DNA from: Euwallacea fornicatus
Taxonomy: Eukaryota > Arthropoda > Insecta > Coleoptera > Curculionidae
Direction: 5' to 3'
Length of the DNA: 64,000 nt
NCBI RefSeq assembly: GCF_040115645.1
Contig: NC_089551.1
Location: forward strand, 3,410,001-3,474,000
Shown here: positions 50,521 to 60,258 of the stretch, piece by piece
Position numbering within the stretch: position 1 is the first letter of the stretch
Layout: each line of letters starts with the position of its first letter
Notes under the pieces: generated by a model
Told to the model about the DNA's origin: nothing
Databases searched by the model: none
What the model saw: only the letters and a program-made list of their open reading frames with translations
Made by a program: the position numbers and the translations under genes

Positions 50521-51605
50521 TAGATGATGGGCCTTCAAATATTAAAGAGATTGCCCCCCAAAGTGTTATACGGATCGTCCGACGGCCTGAATAAAAGAAT
50601 AGCCGGTCAAAGGGCCCTTGCTTTTCCAATTTTACATTATAGGGGGACTTATGCATAGCATCTATCCCTAATATCTGGACGTTTTTTTACTTGAGACTGA
50701 TCGATCAATTTACTGTCCCACGGCCTCTCTTCTGGTACCCGAAAGTTGTTGTTTTGACGTTGTTTCAGCTGGAACACGGTCCAAATGCGAGGGAGGGTTT
50801 TTGCTCGATTTTGCTTAGGGGATGGATGGGCATTGTTTCCACGAAAGCTAATCTCGATCACCTGGGATTAGGTTTCGTGTTCGCTGTTTGCGTTTTCCCA
50901 CTTGATTAATTGGGCCACCTTCAGGTGTCGGACAAAGACAAAAAAATGAAAGCTCTAATGGGCGACATTTGCGTGTCGAATTTTATGGGTGCACTGGATC
51001 AATCGATAAGAAACTAGAGCGGCGACAAACCCATGACCAGAACTAACGTGTCCCGACGAGTCTGGGACGATAGGATGTTCTCTTAGAATCTATCCTGTTT
51101 CCACGAAGGCCAGATCGTCAGTTTGAGATTTTCCTAAACCTAAGGCAGAATCAGCGGTATACACATGCGGTTTTCCGAAGTGTGGTGAAAAGTTGCATAG
51201 CCAGAAGGAGATTTTCGAAAAGAAACTTATCAGAAAAACTGCGCAAAAGAAAAATGGACGAAGCTTGGTGCCTAACGACACTATAATATCCAAGAAACCT
51301 GATTTTGAGCATGCCATGCCGTTATCGGGAACAATGAAATGATCAAACAGTAAAAATTGTTATGTTATGTTTCCTTCGACTTTTTGGTCGGTTAGATGAT
51401 ACTCTAAACATAGAAATCGTTTCGTAATAGTCTGGGAGCTCCATTTTCTCAGCACAACTACGTATTTTCTAAACCAATAGGTTTGATCGTAATTTCAGGA
51501 CAAAGATTTTAAGCTGAGAGGTTGGCGCTCTTATTGGCGAGATCTCAACATGAAGATAAAACGTAATGAACAATCTAAACGTCGCCCTGAAATAGGAGAC
51601 CTTTC
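50521..51605. other. Low-copy spacer between two foldback elements
   Basis: Composition returns to the CpG-rich class. Frames are at most 75 codons and unrecognised. No tips inside. Confidence 0.45.
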
Positions 51606-51607
51606 TA

Positions 51608-52899
51608 CAGGGTGTCTTTAGCCGAGCGCCCATTAGAACTATTTAGAGAACCGAAGCGAAAGCTAGAAAATCACAATTTGACGTGCAGCCATTTGAGCTC
51701 AAGATCTGTGGATTGGAAATATTTTCAAAATGGCGGCAGTTCCAGAAGTACCAGAAATTGACAACAACTTTGTTATTTTCGATAGACTGACTGTATTTTT
51801 TATAAAAAATTTTGTGACTCCACGTTGAATTTAATGGCAACTTTCAGAGATGATTGTTTTATGCTAAAATTATCAAAAACCGTCTGTATAAACATCGTTT
51901 TATAGGAGAACTAACAAAGGGGGGAAAACAAAACTTGGCCAGTAGAAAGTCAAAACATTGTACTTTATTTTTCTCAGTTTCAATTTTGATAATGATCTAC
52001 AGGGTGGTCTGTAGAGCAAATTGAACTAGTCCAACACAAAAGGTCTTTTTTTTAATGGGACACATATTTTGCTACATGGATGAAATGATCATTTTAATTT
52101 GTGTTAAATCATATAAAATTTTCTCATTCTTACGTAAGAATTTTTTCAGTTTTGACCAGGTGTACTTATGGATAAAAAAACTGTTTGGAAACAAAGGGTG
52201 CGCATTTTGAACAGTTATTGAAATAATCTGTGGACATGTAGTTAAGGATATCACAGCACCAAGCAGCTAACTATATATTGCATATATTTCTTTTATTTTG
52301 AAATTTCAAGTTCAAATAACTCAAAACAATTCATATGTAAGAATAGGAACATATTATGATGGAATGAATGAATGCAGAATGAACTAACTTTTTAACCTAT
52401 GAAATAAATTATGGGGTACCTCGTTTGAAGAAACTGACTTTTTGGCATTTTTATGTCGACCCAGTTCAATTTAATTAGCAGACCACCCTGTGAATAATTA
52501 TCAAAATTGAATTTGAGAAGAGTGAAGTGCACTGCGGTGACTTTCTATTGGAAAAGTTTAGTTGTTGCATCCTTGCCGGTTACATTATAAAAATTAAAAA
52601 AAAATCCGCAGAAAATTTTTGCCATGAAACAATTTTTATCTTCGAAAGTTGACGTTATAGGTCATCAGTGAGTTACATAAAGTTCACTTAAAATTCAACA
52701 TGGATTCATTAAAAAGCATAGTGATCCTCTTTAAAGTAACAAAGTCGTTATCGATGTCTGGTACTTCCGGATGTCCCGCCGTTTTTAAGTATTTTCAACC
52801 AACAGATCATGGACTCAACTGGCCGCATGCCAAAGTGTGATTTGTACCTTTCGCTGTTCTCTGAATGTTTCCAATTTCCACTCGGCCAAGGACACTTTG
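51608..52899. mobile_element. Large foldback element, ~390-bp arms, split by an insert
   Basis: The left arm 51608-51995 (tip CAGGGTGTCTTTAGCCGAG) matches the reverse complement of 52500-52899 (tip CAAAGTGTCCTTGGCCGAG). Shared strings include GGAAGTACCAGA, AACTTTGTTA, TCCACGTTGAATTT/TCCATGTTGAATTT, AATAGAAAGTCA and TTTCAATTTTGATAAT. The two arms meet almost directly, interrupted only by a second element at 52003-52490. Without that insert the DNA would be a near-continuous palindrome of about 800 bp. No coding sequence found. Confidence 0.85.
52003..52490. mobile_element. MITE-like element nested at the foldback centre
   Basis: The left tip CAGGGTGGTCTGTAGAGCAA and reverse-complemented right tip CAGGGTGGTCTGCTAATTAA continue into a shared AATTGAACT. 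TA stands on the left; the right neighbour is TG, so the duplication has mutated or the end is one base off. About 488 bp with no transposase. Terminal repeats are only about 30 bp, unlike the long arms around it. Confidence 0.8.
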
Positions 52900-53179
52900 T
52901 CCTAAAGTTCGCCAAAATAGACGTCGGAAAGTAAAAGTAAATTAAAAATACAAAGAATATCGATTCAATTCAATTCATTGTTTCATATCGAGTATTGATC
53001 TATGCCATTTATGTATGTACGAAAAATAACGCCACTCAAATGCTCACCACGGCTGATTTGACAAATGTCAATGCGATGGTCGAAATTTTCTATGACATGA
53101 TCCAACGTAGTAGACGCATTTGCATCTAACTGAACAATGTTTTTTGAAGGTCTTGTATGGTAGCTGAATGATCGAAATA

Positions 53180-53965
53180 CAGTTTACTCTTAAAAAATCC
53201 CAACAGAAAAGTCGAGAGGTGTCAAATCGCACGAAAGAGCGGGCCAAGACACCAGTTCGGCATATTTCGATTGCAACAACTCGATGTTGCCTTAAACAAG
53301 ACGGTGCGACATGCGGCACGACGCGTGCAAAGGTCCTTTATATCGATACGATAAATTTTCGGAATAAAAATTATTATTTATAATGGCACGTATCGGTCAG
53401 ACTTCACAGTAACCGCTTTTCCATCATCATTTTCAAGGAAATAAGAACCAATGATTTCTTTCGACCGTAATCCACGTCGAATAGTCACTTTTGGTAGATG
53501 CATCGGTTGTTCTCGCTATTCTTGGGGATTCTCATTGGCCCAAATGCGACAATTTTGCTTATTCAACGTCCCATTTAACGTGAAATTCGTTTGATAAAGA
53601 TGATTTTCGGTGAAAAAGCGGCATCAATTGCACGATGTTCAATGAACCAATCCGAGAAAATGCGACGGGTTAAATGATCTGTCGGCTCGAGTTTTTGTGT
53701 TAATTGAATCTAGTATGGACGTAAACTCAAATCTTTAAGCATAATAAGGCGTAAACTGAAGGAGGAAATGCCGAATTTTTGCGATCGACGAGTTACACTC
53801 ACTTTTAGATCCTTTTCGACAACTTCTGTCACAGCAGCAATATGTTCTGATGTACGAACACTTTCCCGTCTGCCAGTCTTTGGTCGATCGCTAACCGAAC
53901 TGGTTGACTCAAATGTGTGCAGTAAACGACCGATTGTGCCCTCATTTGGACGGTTATGCCGACCG
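53180..53965 (-). pseudogene. Mariner-like transposase with an internal inverted segment
   Basis: On the minus strand from the right: NRPNEGTIGRLLHTFESTSS, SDRPKTGRRESVRTSEHIAA, VSVTRRSQKFGISSFSLRLI, then LRPY and IQLTQKLEPTDHLTRRIFSD with WFIEH. Next, FTLNGTLNKQNCRIWANENP and GKAVTVKSDRYVPL follow in another frame. The expected second-Asp motif (QDGATCHTAR-like) is missing from this strand but appears on the plus strand as KQDGATCGTTRA at about 53295-53330. The minus strand then resumes with WPALSCDLTPLDF, the third Asp. The NKQNCR/QDGATC/SCDLTPLDF set is typical of a common insect mariner-like group. Confidence 0.85.
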
Positions 53966-54063
53966 AAAAATCACGTATTGCACAACACGTATTTTTTATT
54001 TTTCCACCATTTCTATAGTGCTTTGGAATAGATTTAATTCGTTCTTACGGCTCCATGGCGATA

Positions 54064-54110
54064 AATGACAAACTTTCAACTGTCAAAATGACAAACTTTC
54101 AACTGTCAAA
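54064..54110. repeat. 23-bp tandem duplication
   Basis: Two head-to-tail copies of ATGACAAACTTTCAACTGTC plus AAA, identical over the unit, so recent compared with the decayed transposon beside them. Confidence 0.9.
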
Positions 54111-54115
54111 ATGAC

Positions 54116-54925
54116 ATACCGGGTGATTAAAAAAAAAGTGGCTCGCCTAATATTTTTTTAAGTTTATAATTGGGAAAGTTGAAATTTGATGGGAAGATAT
54201 ATGAGGCTAGAACCGATTAGTTGACATTAATGACGTCTATCCAACACTTCCGCTTTAACCGGAAACGACCTTAAATTTCGATTTTTAAACGTGATTCCCT
54301 GTGTATTTTTACTTTTTTGGAATCTAAGAGGACATTTTTAATCTAAAATTATGTCATTAAAGTTTTTTTTTATGAAAAAATTGACATGCTGTTGGTATTT
54401 GGAGAATGTCGTCAATGACCTTTCGATGCTATGAGACTTTATGCGGAAAGGTTTGCACCTAGAAACCATCCAGGCCGCCACTAGTTAAAGAATTTGTGAA
54501 TAAAATGAAAACGGGAAATGCTAATGAAGAAGAAAACTTTATTATCACTGATGGCAAGAAATCGATGTTTTATTTATGGTTAAAGTTAGTCCATGTACAT
54601 CAATTCGTCAGGGCATCGAGTTTTGAAAAATTTTCTATATTCTTGTGGTTATCAACAAGTAATTAATTCAGACGTTTGAAATGACCACTTTGCTGTTCTC
54701 GGCAAGCAAAACCATTTTAAACTGTTTTTCTCATAATGTTTTCCAATTGATTTGGGATTAAATTATTTATCGCCCTACGAACTTTTTCTTTTAATTCTTC
54801 CTGTCTATTAGGAGTGACGTAAACTTGTGTTTACATAATTTAATAAAATATTTCAGCAAGTAAAAACATTTTATTATTTTGTTCTGTCGTGTGTGAGGCG
54901 GCCATTTTAATGAATTAACGGTTCA
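54116..54925 (-). mobile_element. Mariner-like fragment (CGGGTGATTAAAA tip)
   Basis: Left tip TACCGGGTGATTAAAAAAAA, followed by about 540 bp of AT-rich sequence and then a transposase C-terminus. The right part, with the rest of the gene, is lost before the Tc1 element at 54944. Confidence 0.55.
54663..54829 (-). pseudogene. Mariner-like transposase, last ~54 codons
   Basis: Minus-strand frame QVYVTPNRQEELKEKVRRAI then NNLIPNQLENIMRKTV, a TAA, and NGFACREQQSGHFKRLN before the stop. This is the helical C-terminal tail of DDxD mariners (VY.TP....ELK.R......L.......+.R...C....GHFE). Only one in-frame stop interrupts it. Confidence 0.82.
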
Positions 54926-55045
54926 TTTCTAAATGAATATATACTGATGGCATAGAAAAGAGCACACCCCATAAAAAATGGTTTTATTTCAATAATTTTT
55001 GGTATGCATATTTCTGACGCTAAAATAAATACTTCGTTAAAAAAT

Positions 55046-56740
55046 TTAACAAATGTAATTGTTAAAAACGAAAAAAGAAATTGTCAGTCCTCCGCGGTGT
55101 CTTATACGTTCCTGTATACGTCTAGGCATGGATCTAATGAGGTGATTGATGTCCGCTTGGGGGATCTCAGTCCAGGCTAACTGGACAGTATGACATAGCG
55201 CCACTAGGGTTTTTGAGGGATAGGGTAAATTATGCAACCTTCTGCCTACAATACCCCACACATGTTCAATCGGTGAGAGGTCTCGAGATCGAGGTGGTCA
55301 AGGTAGCAAATTGATTGTATTTTATTGAAAGAAGTTCATAGTCACTTTAGCCACGTACGTCTGGAAAACTGGATTAACAATAGTTTCCAAATAAGGCGCG
55401 AGATGTGGTTCCAGGACTTTTTGGATGTATCATTGGGTTGTCATACTGCCTTTGTTAAGGGTGTTCCTTCGATAAATGAAACACGACAAAGACAATTTGT
55501 TTTATGTAAAAATGGACTGTATTAACTATGCACTTATCTCAAAAGAATGTAAGAATCTTGGTCTAAGTAACGAAGAATAGGGAGAATGCTTATTGGGCGG
55601 GTTACACGATATGATGCGGATCACATCCCGTCACCGACGTAGCTTTCACCCGACGAGACCACAGGAAGAGCAGAAAAAGAGAGCGAAAATTGCTCCGATT
55701 ATCCCTTAAGTACTAACCCCGAAGAATTCCAACCAGGGGCGCACCACCACCAAGAACCATTATAAGCTATGGCTACAACGAATCCCATAACTCGTGGCCA
55801 TCTGGGGAATATCTATACTAATCGCATTTCTGGGAATATTGCGGGTCCAACAAATTGACCATCAAAGCAATAGTCCCTATAGAGAAAGCTTCTTCGACTA
55901 GTAGCACATTCCCCAACCAAAGCGTATCCTTAGCTTTGGCCTGATGGGCCATGTGGTCTGGCACCCAGATGGTATTCTCCGAATAAGTATCGCAGTACAT
56001 AGGCGTAACTTAAGGGAGTAAATGACAGTATACAATAAACCTAACATTAACAACAATAAAAAATAAATAGAAAACAAAAAAAACCAATAACTTAGAGTCC
56101 CTAACAGCCTTTAATGAAAATTAAAGGTGACCTGCTACCATATTCAATAGCATCCCATAGCATTACCCCAACAGTCTGATGGACATTCCACTATATTGTA
56201 AACTGATAATCCCTTCTTCTTCTTACTCTTGTCCGACCATCATGCATACCCAAACAGAATCTGGATTCGTCATTAAACACGATGTTAACACGTTCCAGAT
56301 TCCAATATATCTGTTCTTTGTACCACTACAGTCGATTTTGACGATGATTTAAAGTGAGGAGTAACACAAGATGGGAACGGTAGGAAATCTCTCCAAAACT
56401 TCTTATTCGGCGATAAATGGTTCGAATCCCAATGGGTCTTCCATACTCAGAACTCACTTATCTGCCAGCGTCCTCGACGAGATGAATCCATCTCTCAGGG
56501 CCATAATTCGAAGGCGGCGATTTTGACATTCTGTGGTTCGTCACGATCGTCTAGTACCTCTCCTTTTGCCTGTTTGCTCCTTTTGGAATTATGCCTGACC
56601 ACATCCCACTATAGTGTTGACACTGCGGTTCAATATAAAGGCGATTTCCCTAAATGACCGACCGGCCTTTCGTAGAAACATCATTCGACCCCTCTCAAAC
56701 TTGCTCAATTAATGAAAATTTCCTTGAATTCTGCATCTGG
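55046..56740 (-). pseudogene. Tc1-like transposase, split by insertion
   Basis: From the right, N-terminal scraps (GRSVI, RPIGIRTIYRRI) lead to the first catalytic Asp in VFNDESRFCLGMHDGRTRVR (near 56255), then QTVGVMLWDAIEYGSRSPLI. The insertion interrupts here. The frame resumes as TLNKGSMTTQ-stop-YIQKVLEPHLAPYLE, then NPVFQTYVAKVTMNFFQ: the family's FQQDNARPH motif is shortened to FQTY, deleting the second catalytic Asp. The Glu stays in RDLSPIEHVWGIVGRRL, followed by a C-terminus INHLIRSMPRRIQERIRHRG. Two stops precede the Glu motif. Confidence 0.92.
55499..56105. mobile_element. Unidentified insertion inside the Tc1 transposase
   Basis: This segment separates two colinear blocks of transposase. 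It starts near TGTTTTATG and ends near CCCTAACA, TG...CA limits like those of a solo LTR, but no target duplication could be shown and no retroviral-type protein is present. The minus frame 55818-56000 is unrecognised. Solo LTR or a non-coding element are both possible. Confidence 0.45.
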
Positions 56741-56964
56741 CATATTTTATTAATGTAAAATCACTTTCTAAGCACACTATACACCAATAAATGGTATTTT
56801 GCATTCATATTGTTGATGTTTTATTGCAGTTTTTATAGGAAAAAACCTAAAATTTCTGATATGTATTAATCGTTTTTTGTGTTCCCACATATAAACATGC
56901 ATATCAAAAATTATTTAAATTAAACCATTTCCAGGGGATGCTTCTTTTTCTATGTCACGCAGTA

Positions 56965-59900
56965 CACACCGTGTTGGGTATCAAAAAACTGAGGAAAAAA
57001 TAGTCATTTGGAAAATTGCAATGAGCCACCATGTTGTCATTTGAAAAACGAAAGATAAATGGGATAAACTGTGTTTCGGTGTTTAAATTGCTTATAAAAG
57101 AAAAAGTACTGAATAAAATGACAAATTAGTGTTTTTCGCCGTAATTCTGACCGAAAATTGTGCCTAATACGTATGCCTCAGTGGCGTAGCTCGACGCGAA
57201 AAAAATCACAAAAAATATGAACTTTTTTAAATGACATATTTTTAGACTAAAAACGACCTCAACTCGATTTTTTCCACTCGACTTTTTCAACAAGTTCGAA
57301 AACCGAAAAATTATAGAGGCGAGCCGTCTTCGTGAATCGACCGGCATAGCGTGCGCAAGAACAAATGAGCGTTCCTGTCAAATTGACGTTTACTTTCTTG
57401 CGCCGCACTTGACGGGCGACTCGCGCCGCATCGCGACGTCCTAAAATCCGCAATTACCAATTGTCGTCATTCGAGAGTGATTTTTCTGTGCTTTCTAATT
57501 CATGATTTTCTCTCAGCTGTTTTCAATATCATCATCGTGGAAATCGGAGGAAAATTTGATGAAGAAAAATGAGCATCTTAAGTGTTCTCCGCTAAATTAA
57601 AAACAAGACTCTCTCCCTCCCGTCTTTATCTGCCTTTATCCGTGAAACTCGAACTGGGAAGTCAATTAATAACGATGCTGCTTCACTAAAAATCCATTCA
57701 GAAGCACTTCGCGAGCGAGACATTAGACCCGTTTTATGCATTAACATCGGGTCGATTAAATGCACCACTGATTGACGACGGGGCCAAAATAATTTGCATT
57801 AAATAGACGCCGCCGAAGCGCGATCCATCATTTTGCCAGGGAATGTTTATTTTCTGATTTTTTGATGCCATCACGCTCTAATTTATTGATCGATCTCGTG
57901 TTTCTGTTTCGGGTAATGGACCAAAGGCGAGGTCCGTAAAAGCTCATTTACGGCATCGATGGCAACTAGCGAGTGGCGGGGCGCTTCATGTAACTATCAT
58001 TAAGTCCGTTCCACACTAGGGAGTATGACGACATTTAGCATCGCAAAAAGGCGTTCGTGCGGTTGGCTTCGCGCCCTCGGGACTCTTTTAAAAAAGGTCG
58101 TTTTTACCGCCCCCGACGAAAGTTTTTAATTGCCCCACTTCTTCGCTTAATACGTTCGCATGAGCCGGCAAAAGCTGGAGTTATGATTACCATGGAGACG
58201 ACAATGGAGGTTTTTGTCCCGTTGCGACCTGTTGCGAGTCGAATTTATCATCTTGACACCCGCCGCCGGTATATTAGGCGGAGGACCTTTTTCATTTACG
58301 CCGGACTCCATTAAAACACTCGTCGAGTGGACTTTGTTCGTTTTTCTTCTGTACGTTTTTGCCTCTAGCGCCAGCTCGTTCAGTGACGAATGCAAATAAA
58401 ATTCGCGAGGGACTTTACGTGCGTCGTTGTGAAAACAAGTTCACATAAATACGAGTCTGGTCGAAAAAGTCCTTTTTGGGACGGTTAGTGTGGGATTTGT
58501 TTCTGTTCAATACGCCGATATTGCTTTGCATCGACGTGTTAACGGTTACCACCGGTACCCGTCATTGAGTCTACACGCCGCGTTCGGAAAAATGTTTGAA
58601 CGAGGTGCGATCTCTAATTTCAACGGTTGTACAGTTTCGCTGCAGTTCTCGACCTGTAAATCAGCCCTCAATCCGAAAACTTTCCGAGAGCCTCTCTGTA
58701 GAGGCATTCGCTCCCCATGAGCGAGCCACCCCCGAAAAACGTCTCAGATTAATAGACGTCGGTCCGGAATTAAAGGACAGGACTCGCGGTGCGGAAAAAG
58801 GCTCCGGCCCCATCCCGAAAACTTAATAAAACCGGACGGGATTGTCCCTGAAATGAAGCCGTTCCACGTTCTGGATGCGTGGCGGAACAGACGGTCAAGA
58901 TGGTCGTTCCTGCGGCCCTATTGTCTGACAGGTGGACGCAATGGTCATCAACATTCCTGGCGTGAAATTGCTGCCCCATTCCGCTCCGCATTGTTTGGAC
59001 TGAATTTGAAATTCCCCCGGGTCCTGGATTTGCGTACTAAAACGTTTGCAGTGCTGATAATAATTACGTCAGACGGTTTAGGGGATATGGTTTTTTGATG
59101 ACCTGCAAATGGCGTCTTCCCGGCATCGTTTATCAGTTATTAGAGTTGCGAAGTTGCATACGGAAAGCCGGAGATGGTGCAATTTCCAAGGTCGGTAACG
59201 TTTGTTTTTCCTACTTTAATTGGGCCGTTTTCTCTTGTCGCTTAGCCGGACGATTTAATCTGCCGGCTTGAAGGGATTCGAATGGACGTGGGGACAATTT
59301 GAGGGCTTTTCATTGCTTAAACAGGGCTTCCATTATGTCCCACTCGTTTTGATGGGGAAAACCGTATTTGCGTTATTGCCGCAATCCCCGAATTTTGAAA
59401 CCTGATAATTGCAGCTAAATTCAGCGCCAACATTCACAGTGAAAAATTCACGCAAAAACACATTTAAACCATTTGCCTTCGGGCGTTTTTTTTTTCCCAG
59501 CAAAAACCTCATAAAACGTTGATAAATTGCCTCTAAAATATGCAAGCGTACACCATCGACTTAATTACGTGCAGTTTGCCATCTTTTATTTATGCGGCTT
59601 AATTTCCGCCGGCTTAAATGGTTGCGCAAAATATGTTCTAAAACGCCCATTTTTCTATTCTACTTGGTTGGCTTCACTTGGCAGCGAATTTGGCCCCTTT
59701 TGCTCTTATTTTTCCAACCACGGCGACTACGTCCCTTTCGACATGAGAGCGCGTTTGTCTCACTTAGGCCGCCGCGACTAGTTAAAGTGATATACTGTAT
59801 AGGGCCTCGTCGTTTATTAAAACAAAGTGTACACCTCGCCGGTAGTAAATTGAATTTACCTTTAAAAGGACTTTCCGGCGAATGTCGATTATGAATAAAT

Positions 59901-60256
59901 CACATTTCGGTTTTTGCCCTTTATTAATATAAAGGATTTAATGCGAGTCACAGCGTTGCGACCCTTTGTGGGGGGAATACTAACTCCGAGACTTTCTTTG
60001 AGAGCGATTGCTGTATTAATATTACCCATGTGCTCTCGTTAGTGAAAATCGAAAAGAGACATTATTGCTTTTATGTCCGGCGATGAATACTCAATAAGTT
60101 TGCAGTATACCTGGGAACAAGGTGCGTACACCCTTAAGACGCAGGGTGTTCGAGATTCTATTTGACGCAACGGATGCCGGGACTGATTACCAAAAAAAGA
60201 CAGACAACATGGTGTGTGCCAGTCTCATATGGAAATCTTTCATTATCTGCATTTAA
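56965..60256. other. Low-copy CpG-rich block
   Basis: Frames up to 100 codons (59592-59894) are unrecognised. The stretch to about 57280 is AT-rich; after that the sequence is of the unique class. No tips or inverted repeats noted. Confidence 0.45.
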
Positions 60257-60258
60257 TA

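Larger units (their letters stand above)
52960..54115 (-). mobile_element. Mariner-like element, rearranged
   Basis: Defined by the transposase relic below. Terminal repeats were not resolved. A tandem duplication of a 23-base unit (ATGACAAACTTTCAACTGTCAAA) lies at about 54065-54110 where the right end should be. Confidence 0.6.
54944..56962 (-). mobile_element. Tc1-like DD34E transposon carrying a ~600-bp insertion
   Basis: Left tip CTGATGGCATAGAAAAGAGC against CTGCGTGACATAGAAAAAGA on the reverse-complemented right; both next to TA; the match continues through CCCC and AATAATTTTTG.TATGCAT. The transposase is on the minus strand in two blocks, 55046-55495 and about 56105-56740. The 600 bp between the blocks is foreign. 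Without it the element would be about 1.4 kb. Confidence 0.9.

Noticed and set aside
56418..56430. TGGTTCGAATCCC, like a tRNA T-arm
   Set aside because: It lies within the Tc1 transposase N-terminal region (the minus strand reads GIRTIYRRI here) and no acceptor stem or A box pairs with it.
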